Source: Larix sibirica
Taxonomy: Eukaryota > Streptophyta > Pinopsida > Pinales > Pinaceae
Length of the DNA stretch: 11,925 bases
Assembly (NCBI GenBank): GCA_004151065.3
Contig: NWUY0300048722.1
Span: 19,425-31,349 of the forward strand
Reading direction: 5' to 3'
Each line of letters begins with the position of its first letter. Within the stretch, counting starts at the first letter, position 1. The position numbers were made by a program, and so were the translations under genes. Under the pieces are notes generated by a model. The model was not told the origin of the DNA. It did not search any database and saw only the letters and a program-made list of their open reading frames with translations. This document shows, one piece after another, positions 1 to 8,160 of the stretch.

Positions 1-327
1 GCTCTATTCTCTGTCTCTGCAAACTTTATCAATGGATAGTAACCTTATATGAAACTCATCATTAATTTTTTTTTCCATGCTACAAGATCATTTGAATTGA
101 TGGTTGTTAAATCATTACAATTGAATTTTTGAAATCTTGCCACCATTGGAACCAAGGCTTCGATTCCCTTCTCTATGCTCATTGTCATCTGAAGTGAGCT
201 TCGAGAAATCCTATGGATTCGATTATGCAACCAATGAAAGGGTTCAAGTTGGGCGTTAATTATGGGAGGGTAAATCCGATGAATAAAGCCCGATGATATT
301 GATAGAATTTGGAAGCATTCGACAGCC
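1..327. other. AT-rich flank, no supported gene
   Basis: I see no convincing gene here. A minus-strand frame of 94 codons is open across most of it (45-329), but it has no motif that I recognise. The plus strand just downstream carries a better transposon-like frame, whose phase runs back into this stretch through several stops (for example TAA at 271-273). The stretch may be the decayed beginning of that element. Confidence 0.4.
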
Positions 328-1606
328 ATGGAAATCTTTGTTGAGGTAGGGTTGCTAGAATTATTAGATCATTTTCATTGGTCTGATCATGAGAGTTATA
401 TGGATTTTGCTCATTCTTTCAATGGGAAAAAAATGATTCATGGCTTAACCTTTGTTATCAATGAAGATACAATAAGCTAAACCATGGGGTTACCAACAGA
501 AGGAGAGTTATGGTAGAATCATTTCAAATTAACAACTAATATTTGGCCCCCATTATTAAAGGTATCATATTCTAATCTTTATTTGAGGAGGGGACCTTAT
601 CGAGATTTATTAGCCTCACTTTGGGATGATGTTTCTTTGATCAATAAGAAGTTCATCACCTGCGAAGGTAAGTTAAGTTGTTTGTATCACTACCATATCT
701 AAATCATGATGCATATAAAGAATATGGAGTCTCTCAACTTACCCTAGTTTTCTCTCAAAGGTTTAACCAAAATGGCCATCGCCATCTAGAAATGAGAAAA
801 CCCAAAGTCTGGATTATGCCATAAGGGTTTGGTTAAAATGATACTTAGTTTTGAATTAAGGAATATAAATGTGAATTGAGAAACATTTCTATCTAGGGTT
901 TTATTACCTTACTCACCATGTAAATGCCAATGCCATGGATTTGTGATACCAACAACACTTGGGCCATTTCCAGAAATGGATACAGAATTCCCTCATGAAA
1001 TATTGGCTACATATTCACAAGAAGAAGAAAGGGATGCTATTCCTACTAAATCTCCTTACGTGACTCAATCTATATCTACAGGTGGAATATATATAAAAGT
1101 TTACATGGATACATAATCAAACCATGAATCCTATATATCTATCTCTTCTTGTGACAATGATGACACAACGGAGAAACAAATTCCAAAAAAAACCTATATG
1201 GGACATTAATCAAGTGGATAATGTTGTTAAAGAAGATGATGACACAATGGAGAAACAAATTCCAAAAAAAGCCTATATGGGACATCAATCAAGTGGATAA
1301 TGTTGTTAAAGAAGACATTCTAGCTATGAGGCCCAAATTGATCAAACGACATATCCAAGTTAAGCCTATGAAATATCCAATATTTAATCCATTTCAATTT
1401 AAGGATCTCAATTATAAGGTAGTATTAAGGGCTATAAAAGGTTGAAATTGCAGAAAAGAAAATTGAAAGAGAAACTTGAAAAGATTAAAATGACCAATAG
1501 AACTCCAATGAATACCTTACTAGAAGCCATAGAACAAGAGGAACCTACAACAAAATCCATTGAGACTCAAACCAAAGATGGTCTATTGGATATAGACTAT
1601 GTTTGA
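328..1606 (+). pseudogene. Decayed plant transposon-associated ORF
   Basis: From ATG 328 one frame stays coding-like to about 1160 although it holds stops at 478, 514, 700, 745, 787, 793 and 1114, so the damage there is mostly point mutation. Residues about 30-60 read as a small globular start (FNGKKMIHGLTFVINEDTIS), followed by a GLPTEG stretch. That arrangement, a short beta-like segment, an E-x-I segment and then a G-x-P-x-x-G turn before a Trp, resembles the uncharacterised ORFs carried by many plant transposons; this is recognition from memory and no search was run. Later parts are an acidic stretch near 1020-1050, a frame open at 1221-1445 (WRNKFQKKPIWDINQVDNVV), and after a frame change at about 1442 a Lys/Glu-rich probable coiled coil (KRKLKEKLEKIKM) that ends at TGA 1604-1606. 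A 79-bp tandem duplication at 1159-1316 adds a frameshift. It is surely non-functional. The family assignment is tentative. Confidence 0.5.
1159..1316 (+). repeat. 79-bp tandem duplication, two copies
   Basis: Units 1159-1237 and 1238-1316 are almost identical. I count differences at the CGG/TGG position, at the end of the A-run (ACC/GCC), at CATTAAT/CATCAAT and at the last base. Because 79 is not a multiple of three, the duplication shifts the reading frame of the decayed ORF around it: copy 1 continues in phase 2 from ATG 1157 and copy 2 in phase 0. The few differences suggest it is younger than most of the stops in the ORF. Confidence 0.9.
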
Positions 1607-1812
1607 CCCAACTACTGGTACTTACTGGCTACAATACTTTGCTTCCCAATTACTACACTAGATCTAATAGTACTATGTAGATAATTTTGATTACTATTGT
1701 TCCACTATTAGAGTTATTAACAACATTTAAGTACCAAGGAAAACTTGGGATAGTATTGGGAAAAGAAAATATCATATGAGATGTAGATGCATGTGCAGAA
1801 GTCAGAATTGAT

Positions 1813-2297
1813 CTAGTTTTGATACTTCCACATATCACTTCCTCCATTTTCGGTTGGGCCATATAGTTCTCGATGTTCCATAACTTCTTCCAATACTGGT
1901 TCTGAAAGGTCAATTTGCATCGTTCCTCCTCTTGAAGCTTCAACAAAATTCCTCTCAATAACCTCTCTTTTTATTCCTTCAACCCCTATTGATGTCTTTT
2001 CTCCCCAAATTCCCGTGGATGAGATATCTTCCACTTCTATCCCTCCCTCTTTTAACCAAGTGTTGGTCATCTCACCTCGTCTCATCACTTTCCGTAAATC
2101 ATGTATCCTCTCCTCATCATATCCTTCACACAAATCTTTCTAAAACTAATCACTCTTCCTCTTTGTAGTCTTTATCTTGGTTTTCCACCACTTTTCTCAA
2201 ATGGCCTACCTCTTGGAAGCTCGATTAGCTCTTGCATTACCTTCAATATTCCCCCATTCCTCAAATCTTTCTCACCTCCCACAACTTCTTGCCTCAT
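1813..2297 (-). pseudogene. Coding-like minus-strand remnant, unidentified
   Basis: On the minus strand a 106-codon frame runs from ATG 2133 to a stop at 1813. It is rich in Glu, Arg and Gly (YDEERIHDLRKVMRRGEM near the start, EPVLEEVMEHRELYGP near the end), a composition more typical of soluble protein than of random AT-rich DNA. Just upstream, a second minus-strand frame in another phase is open from ATG 2297 to a TAA at 2172-2174 (IMRQEVVGGEKDLRNGG). Together they could be one decayed gene with a frameshift, for instance a charged retrotransposon gag-like or coiled-coil region lying antisense to the neighbouring element. I do not recognise the family. The plus-strand frames opposite are Pro/Ser/Leu-rich and look like shadows. 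Chance is possible. Confidence 0.3.
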
Positions 2298-2592
2298 TAT
2301 TGGCCACCCTTGACTATAACACAATTATTTACTCAACCATAAGGTTAGGATCAAAAGGTAGAATTCCTACTTCTACTAGATAGACTTTTATCCACATAGG
2401 TATCTCTTTTATCCATCTTAGTCTAAATCCCTTTTTAAGATCTACTTCCTCTTTTTAAAAGGATTGGTTGTTTTCTATAGTAAATTCTACTATATATCCA
2501 TTAATAGTAGTTTCCACCCAAAATTCAACTTCTCAATCCAATTTATAGTCTACTTTAGTTAAGGATTCTAGGTCTACTATAGTCCATTGAAC
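2298..2592. other. AT-rich spacer, no gene seen
   Basis: Between the minus-strand remnant and the LTR I see only short frames and pyrimidine-rich runs. There is no purine tract just before 2593, which argues that the LTR there is a 5' LTR of a plus-strand element and not a 3' LTR. Confidence 0.4.
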
Positions 2593-2700
2593 TGTTCTTA
2601 TGCCAGTCTTGGTAGTCTAAGCCGTTTTAACCACTTGATTAAATTATTGGAAACATTAATCCTTGCAGGTTAATATTATTGTTGTATTATTGTGTTTACT

Positions 2701-2712
2701 TTTCACGTGAAA
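2701..2712. promoter_or_regulatory. G-box palindrome in the LTR
   Basis: TTTCACGTGAAA is a perfect 12-bp palindrome with a CACGTG core, the plant G-box recognised by bZIP and bHLH factors. It lies about 90-100 bp upstream of the LTR TATA boxes, a sensible place for a U3 enhancer element. Function is inferred. Confidence 0.4.
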
Positions 2713-2800
2713 TGAATAGCAAGAATCATAGTGAATAGGAACAACCATTGAGAGTCTAAGAGATGCTTGGATGTGAATCCAAGGGTTATTCTAAATGTAT

Positions 2801-2840
2801 TTATATATACATACAAGAATTTATATATACATACAAGAAT
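2801..2840 (+). promoter_or_regulatory. Tandem 20-bp repeat with two TATA boxes
   Basis: The 20-bp unit TTATATATACATACAAGAAT occurs twice with no gap and no mismatch (2801-2820, 2821-2840). Each copy carries TATATATA (2802-2809 and 2822-2829), the probable core promoter of the LTR, about 95-115 bp before the LTR end. The duplication gives two equivalent TATA boxes 20 bp apart. No clear AATAAA signal follows inside the LTR. Confidence 0.6.
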
Positions 2841-2923
2841 GAGAAATATAGATTAATTATTGTTCATCTTATTTGATGTATGTTCTTGTATTTGTTTCCC
2901 ATTGTTCCTAGGCATCCCAACAG

Positions 2924-2935
2924 TGATATTAGAGC
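2924..2935 (+). other. Primer binding site, tRNA-iMet type
   Basis: TGATATTAGAGC matches 10 of 12 bases of the usual plant primer binding site TGGTATCAGAGC, which pairs with the 3' end of initiator Met-tRNA. It starts one base after the CA end of the LTR, the expected spacing for reverse-transcription priming. Both mismatches are transitions (G to A, C to T), the kind of decay expected in methylated plant transposons. Confidence 0.7.
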
Positions 2936-3438
2936 CACTTTGAGCATTGTGGCCTAAGCTTAGAATCCTTGTTAACTTGACAGTCTTCCTGCTTCCTACT
3001 TAGTATTGCCAAACCTGCAGCCATCTCTTCTGTCCTCCACACTACCAAATTCCTTTGCATTTCTGTTATGTCCCTACGTCTTGTCTCTACATTGCTTTCT
3101 CATTTTAGCAAACCATACGTTACTCTTATCTCTGAGTGCTGGGTGTTTTCCTTTGCATGAGACTCCATTTTGAGTTTGTTGGCTAGGGTTCTCTCCTCGA
3201 CACAAATTCCTTTTTGTTTTTCGTTTAATAATTACCGGAAACTATGTTTCATTCTACTCAGCTTTGTGCAGCTCGATCAACAACATCTCCACTGAGGGCT
3301 ATCATTTGAGAATTTTGATTCTTTGTGACCACCTCCCATGCATGATTAGTTGCTCAATTGCATGTGAGGAATTCTTTTTTCATATGTGTGGAAACTCACT
3401 CTATGTGCCTCTGAGTATTGGTATACTTGCGTATTATC
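2936..3438 (+). other. Internal leader of the LTR element, cut off at a gap
   Basis: This stretch follows the primer binding site. It is pyrimidine-rich and shows no gag start or motif that I can recognise. One frame is fairly open but looks like a composition effect. The stretch ends at the N at 3439, and nothing beyond that base clearly continues the same element. Confidence 0.45.
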
Positions 3439-3439
3439 N
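3439..3439. other. Single N, probable contig join
   Basis: One undetermined base. The 4,574-bp-offset repeat begins on the very next base, so this is more likely a placeholder between two joined contigs than a single uncertain base call. Confidence 0.7.
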
Positions 3440-3445
3440 TTGAAC

Positions 3446-3467
3446 AAGGGGAGGAGAGGGAGGGGGG
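3446..3467 (+). other. 22-nt purine tract (copy 1)
   Basis: An unbroken A/G run with several G blocks is followed directly by TTGTTCCCC. It resembles the polypurine tract that precedes a 3' LTR, with a candidate TG start at 3469, but no LTR end or matching second LTR was found to support that. Confidence 0.35.
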
Positions 3468-3586
3468 TTGTTCCCCTGAAGAAGCTCCTGAGAATGCAAA
3501 AGGAGACAAGCCAACAAATTCTCAACTATCTAGTAGTGCCTGTGCCTTGTTCTGGTTCTTTGGCTCACTAGCTGTTGAATGATCAA

Positions 3587-4081
3587 TTATTTCTCCCAAT
3601 CCTCCATCAAAATCCTCAAGTACCCAGGAATTGAACTATCATAGCCATTTTCATTGACCTCTCCAGAACCTTGTCTTCCCTGGTTTCCTCGGCTTCTACC
3701 TCCTCGTCGAGGGGTTGCACGGAGTCTACGAGACATCCTCCCAGTCCGAGAGAAAAAAGCAGCACCTGCGTTTCTCACCAAAGAAGAACAGAGCGGAGGA
3801 AGCTGCAAGACGGGTGCAGGAGGATTCAAGGACAGTGGAATGTCTGCGTTAGAGAGCCAGAACCCTACAAATGGAAACTGGTACTGTAAACACGGAGGGA
3901 GAGAAGTCACCACAGCAAATGTGCCTCTTAGTATTCTGGAACTGGAATGTTTCTGTTCGGGAGGCTTTAACGCAGCATTGAAGGTGGCCATTAAATCACA
4001 CAGCAGGGGAATGATGTTGTATGTACAGAGGCCAACTCTAGCATGAGCTTGGACGTCCATCATCTTGAATTCCCTCCTCAT
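3587..4081 (-). CDS. Open minus-strand frame, product unknown (copy 1)
   Basis: This is a 164-codon frame starting at ATG 4081. Visible features of the predicted peptide are a Pro/Leu-rich stretch at residues 82-97, an Arg/Gly-rich basic stretch at residues 125-137 (RRGGRSRGNQGRQ) and an acidic end (MEDWEK). The basic Arg-Gly stretch could suggest nucleic-acid binding, but low-complexity stretches like this also arise by chance in GC-rich DNA. The opposite strand is also open. It is the longest frame in the window, and it is identical in the second copy. I do not recognise a family, and it may well not be expressed. Confidence 0.2.
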   Translation of the reverse strand: MRREFKMMDVQAHARVGLCTYNIIPLLCDLMATFNAALKPPEQKHSSSRILRGTFAVVTSLPPCLQYQFPFVGFWLSNADIPLSLNPPAPVLQLPPLCSSLVRNAGAAFFSRTGRMSRRLRATPRRGGRSRGNQGRQGSGEVNENGYDSSIPGYLRILMEDWEK

Positions 4082-4223
4082 CGAAAATAATGCCTATTTC
4101 ATGAGTTGGGAAAGAATGACGAGGGGTCTCCACATGGTGAGTTGTGGAGGCCATCGTGGCATCTTCCTCGTGCTCTGCCTAGTTACTCATACCACCCGCA
4201 TCCGTGGGTTATTTTCTATGAGT

Positions 4224-7059
4224 TAACAAACACAAAATACATTATTTTTTTAAAGATAATGCAACAAATTGATTATTGTAATTTTTAAGTGCATCTAGTT
4301 TCATTTTATCATTTGCATGCATTAGAAGTGACTAGGGAAACAACATGCCTTACAATATCCCATTGTACTATCTAGAGTGCAAGATCATGCACGTCTCCTC
4401 GAGTATTTGCGAAGCCATCCCATGGAAACAATATATTTTGGGATCTGGTTAATGGCAATTATGAGGAGATTGGAGTCCAGTTTAGAGCTATACGATGTTA
4501 AACGAAGCTTTATAATACTAATACCACCTATCATTCACGCACAATTTAGTGAGTTGCTAGAGGCATCGAGGACATCCTTATGACTACTTCATGTGCAATA
4601 CACACGACCCAATATAGGCCTGACTCAACACAAAAAAATTACTTACACCCTAGGTGGAGTGCATTAGAACTAGTGAAACATAAGAAAGCTCGAGATTTGG
4701 CACTAATCTCCTTGGACCTCCATAGGATGCATCTTCTCTTCTTCTTCTCACATCTTCTATGTTCTCATCATAATGATAAGAAATGAGTGAGATTATACAT
4801 ATGCACATGCATGGTTGATTATTGATATGCCTAGATGATTAAGAGCATGGTTTATTATTTGTACCCTAAAACATAAACCATGGGACTTAGTATTTTGACT
4901 AGGATATCTTAAAAAACAATCCATAAGGAAAACTTAATGATTCTTAAACATATAATATGAAGGATATGATCATGAAGCACCTATAACACCTATGTTGTCT
5001 TAACCATGGAATATAGACATGAATCTACTCTTTACATATGTATGCTAGACCAAGAATGATGTTACAAAGAATTAAGTTCACAACATTGATAAGAAAACAC
5101 ATGCATTAGGGATAGAAAAGAAAAAAATGCATAACTTAGAGACACATCAACTCTTTAGAAAAATAAGCAACAAGTACAATTGGTTTAAGTGGAATGATGT
5201 TACACTATGGCATGCACTACTTTTTGCATGATGTGGAAAGTAATTTATGTAGTGAGGGAATGTTAGCAACATAGACAAATGTGTGTAGGGAAGGAATCAA
5301 GATGTATCTTACAAGTAATCTCCCATAGGCTTGACATTTTGGAGTAGTAGCCTATCCTAGGACATGATTGGAAGATTTTAAATTGTCATGTAGGAATAAT
5401 CATGATGAGGTAGAAGTGATACTTTAGAACTATTGAGGTATCTCTTGGAAAAGTAACTAAAATTGTTGATAATTAATAGTTGTTGAATCATAGAAGGATC
5501 CTTGGATAGGAAACATATTAGGAATCCCTATAACATCTAAGGGCAATTCTTATCAGGAATAAATGCTTACAATTAAACATATTTGAGTTAAATTATTGGG
5601 ATGAAGAGGAATATATTATAGAGAATTTGGAAGGTGTGGAGACCTTATTTTAAAGAGGTGCTAAACTGTGAGAGCCTACATGGTAGTGATGAAAGAATGC
5701 AAATTAGTAATTGTGAAAATTCAACAAGGAAAAAGGGAAATGCACGTTAGCATCAAGGTGATATTATCTTGGCCAATTAAAGATTACTTGAGAAGAGGCC
5801 TTAGTCTGAATAACAACAACATGTAATTGTCACAATTAGAGAAATTAATTAAAACTCATATGACTCCCTTGGGGTGTAGAGCTAATGGAAAACATCAAAG
5901 TGCTAGGGATATTATGAAATTGTAATAAAGTCTAGGGAAACTTTATGTAACAAAGGGGTTCCTCTTTCAAGTGGCGAGCTCTCTCTAGTGCTAGGGGTAT
6001 TATGAGTGTAGAGTGCTCCCTTTCAGATTTATTTGTTTTAGAAATTGGAATTTGGGCGTGTTATATCCAAAATAGCTTGGATGGAGTGGTGCTATCGTTG
6101 GATTAATGTGTTTGAACTATTTTTGGTCGCTAATAATATGATCTTTTTTATACCTCAAGACAATGCTGGATCGAAATATATGGAGAAACCTAACTTTTGA
6201 GTGGAGCTATTCTTCTTCATTTGAATGTTGGATATTGAGATTGACTACGTGTTGCTATGTTGCATTGGTATGTTTGAAGTGTTGTTAAGTCTGTATGCGT
6301 GAGAATGCGAACTGCAAAGTTTTAAATGGTGATTTTGGATCTTTAATTATTTGCTAGGTTTTTGGTCATCTTCTAAAAACAATTATTGTTTTCCAGTGCT
6401 CTCATCATTGTTTCGTGGCTACCTGATGCTTGAGAATATTGGTGTCACTATATATATAGTCAAAGACATGCACATTGCACATTGTACTAATTTGCAAAGA
6501 TTCTACTATTTTAGACTGACATGTTGTAAAAAGGTGGCAAAGATATAGATCTGCACCTTTAGTTCTCTCAAACGCTATTAAAAGTAGTTTTTTTAAAGCA
6601 GTTTTTTCAGGAAAGGTCTCTACATTCATCCATCTATTTGGGTTGTGCATGATACATATGTTGTCCAAAAACTGTGAATAGGGTTCTGAGGATTGACTCT
6701 ATCTTCAACAAAAGGTTTTACCTCTTTTAAAAATCAAGCCAGAAGAGTGTGCGGAGTGTAGCTTGTTCCAGGACTACACTGTGTTGTAGTGATTTCCAGA
6801 GGCCTCTTGTTTCATTGGCCTTAACACCACAGTGGATTATCATCACTCAAGAACTCTCAAGTAAACCATTCAACTTCATATTCCACTTGCAAACTGTCTT
6901 GTAAGTGTCAAAATTGAAATAAAGTTGAGTTGCATTGTACTTGGGGGAATTCTCGGTTGAGACCAACACCCTTCACTACTTGAGCTCGTTTGTTGAATCT
7001 TATTGTAAAAGGGTGAAGTTGCAAGAATCCCTTATTTAGTTGAGTAAGTATTTGATCAC
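4224..7059. other. AT-rich DNA without recognisable genes (copy 1)
   Basis: Only short frames occur (the longest about 60-90 codons), and none shows a motif I know. Visible details are a 19-bp near-repeat at 5899-5917 and 5987-6005 (AGTGCTAGGGATATTATGA, one mismatch), a 14-bp AT palindrome ACTATATATATAGT at 6447-6460 that could serve as a TATA box, and a pyrimidine tract ending in TTTTCCAG near 6386-6396 that resembles a splice acceptor. These could be parts of a decayed LTR element or of an intron-like spacer. I could not define LTR ends or a primer binding site here. Confidence 0.4.
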
Positions 7060-7702
7060 ATGTTTTCAATGACTATAATCACTGGTGTGGTAGAATTACT
7101 GAACACTCTACTTCTCTCTTCTATTGAAAACATTGTCATGGTCAACAAGACCATTCTCACTCACACTCAAAATTGTGTAAAAGAATAACAAGACACACTT
7201 GAGTTTCTACAGCTGGAATCGCAGCTCCTACAAGAAGAAACACATTCTGAACTTGTTCCTGTTCAGAACAATCCTCCTTATGATTACTTTCATTGGCCTG
7301 CACAGAATGCTGCCACTTCAGAATCACATAAGAAAATCAGTGGCCCTGCTTCAGAAGCAAAAGAAAATGAAGATGAAGTTATGCATACAGAGATTCCTTT
7401 TTTCTTTCCAAGCCCATAATCAGACCACGGGAAGATGTCACCTGCAACAAACATAGAACCGGTCTTGGATATGACAAGGAAGTGACAGTTCACATTCCTG
7501 ATTTCTCCAAGCCAATCTAGTTTCGAAGTGTTGGGTTCCTAAAAAAAGTTCATCAAGTCATCTACTCGAGGTTAAAGTTCAAAATGCTAGCATTGTGATC
7601 GAGTTGGCCATATGAAAGATCATTTTTTTTTATCTTCACCCTTGTAAGCAATGCGGAAAACATACACACTCATCAGACAGATGCTTCAGTTTTAAGAAAC
7701 CT
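7060..7702 (+). pseudogene. Decayed gag-like ORF with two CCHC zinc knuckles
   Basis: From ATG 7060 (after a stop at 7045) one phase runs with stops at 7186, 7417, 7483, 7540, 7573 and 7588. Its longest clean stretch, 7189-7416, encodes a Glu/Gln/Ser-rich segment. A second phase is coding-like from about 7452 and reads TGLGYDKEVTVHIPDFSKPI. At 7585-7626 the first phase reads a CX2CX4HX4C box with Cys 7585, Cys 7594 and His 7609, but Phe at 7624 in place of the last Cys and a stop inside. A run of nine Ts (7623-7631) then shifts the phase. A second, perfect knuckle follows at 7643-7684: Cys 7643, Cys 7652, His 7667, Cys 7682. Paired CCHC knuckles after a charged region are typical of retroelement gag nucleocapsid domains. 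The ORF is interrupted by stops, at least two phase changes and the N at 7703, so it is dead. No protease or reverse transcriptase motif is visible. Confidence 0.6.
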
Positions 7703-7703
7703 N
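7703..7703. other. Single N, probable contig join
   Basis: One undetermined base just after the second zinc knuckle. Sequence character changes here from AT-rich to GC-richer, and the reading frame of the gag-like remnant is not obviously continued, which fits an artificial join between contigs. Confidence 0.65.
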
Positions 7704-8019
7704 AGAATTACTTGGAGTTGCCTGGGCCGACGGTGTCTGCATCGCTTGGCTTCTCCTCAAGGATAGGGCATCCATAGTCCTCAGAATTCGAAGAGCTATG
7801 AATCTTGGCTTTAACAGGGAGCGGCTAAGTTTTCCGGAAGGAGTCTGAATTCCCTTCGTTTGTTCGCTCAACACACTTCCTCTTGAGCCTGCTGGTGGAC
7901 GCAAGATTGTTGTGGACTTCTTGTTGCTTCTACACAATGGTTGGTTGAGTGTCAATGTGCTCCAATGGTTTGGAGATGTGGGACGAGGCCGCAGGAGAGG
8001 GTGAGTGTCTAGATTGAAC

Positions 8020-8041
8020 AAGGGGAGGAGAGGGAGGGGGG
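8020..8041 (+). other. 22-nt purine tract (copy 2)
   Basis: This is identical to the purine tract of copy 1 and is again followed by TTGTTCCCC. Here it lies inside continuous sequence, so it is not a product of the N. Confidence 0.35.
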
Positions 8042-8160
8042 TTGTTCCCCTGAAGAAGCTCCTGAGAATGCAAAAGGAGACAAGCCAACAAATTCTCAAC
8101 TATCTAGTAGTGCCTGTGCCTTGTTCTGGTTCTTTGGCTCACTAGCTGTTGAATGATCAA

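Larger units (their letters stand above)
2593..2922 (+). mobile_element. Probable 330-bp LTR of a plus-strand retrotransposon
   Basis: The left end reads TGTTCTTATGCC (2593-2604) and the right end GGCATCCCAACA (2911-2922). These are imperfect inverted ends (9 of 12 matching) that start with TG and finish with CA, as plant LTRs do. One base after the right end lies a sequence close to the common initiator-Met-tRNA primer binding site, which fixes the right boundary and the plus orientation. The LTR contains a G-box palindrome and a duplicated TATA unit. The length and the TGTT...AACA ends suit a Ty1/copia-type element, but no protein confirms the superfamily. The left end is less certain than the right. 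No matching 3' LTR is in the window, so a target-site duplication could not be checked. Confidence 0.65.
3440..4223. other. GC-richer island, open on both strands, unidentified (copy 1)
   Basis: Compared with the AT-rich DNA around it, this stretch is clearly richer in G and C and has few stops. On the plus strand, a frame rich in Gly, Lys and Ser runs from ATG 3654 to a stop at 4044-4046, and the same phase stays open beyond that stop until about 4223. On the minus strand a 164-codon frame spans 3587-4081. A further minus-strand frame starts at ATG 4154 (MASTTHHVETPRHSFPTHEI) and stops at 4038. Either strand could be the original coding one, for example a captured or ancient gene fragment or part of a transposon. 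I recognise no domain. Confidence 0.5.
3440..7351. repeat. Long direct repeat, copy 1
   Basis: Every landmark here recurs exactly 4,574 bp downstream. By eye I found eight substitutions and no indel over 3,912 bp (about 99.8% identity). Differences lie at 4414 G/T, 4463 G/A, 4493 C/T, 4705 A/T, 4773 A/G, 5560 T/G, 6636 A/G and 6948 A/C (copy 1/copy 2). The right end given is only where copy 2 leaves the window; the real repeat may continue to 7702. The left edge touches the N at 3439. Confidence 0.95.

Noticed and set aside
45-329. 94-codon open frame on the minus strand
   Set aside because: It has no recognisable motif, and the plus strand beside it carries a better transposon-like frame. 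It is probably a shadow.
3446-3467. G-quadruplex at the purine tract
   Set aside because: Only three G-runs of three or more are clearly separated, so a stable four-run motif is not supported.
6381-6396. Splice acceptor marking an intron of a host gene
   Set aside because: The pyrimidine tract and CAG fit, but no coding exon follows with a recognisable product and no matching donor was found.
6405-6668. 87-codon minus-strand frame, repeated at 10979-11242
   Set aside because: It has no family features, and its presence in both copies follows from the repeat itself, not from selection.
7290-7493. 67-codon minus-strand frame
   Set aside because: It lies opposite the gag-like remnant, whose plus-strand phase is the more protein-like one. 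It is treated as a shadow.
3440-8013. Repeat copies read as the two very long LTRs of one retrotransposon
   Set aside because: Both copies contain the start of a gag-like ORF, which should be internal, and no primer binding site or LTR end was found between 7352 and 8013.
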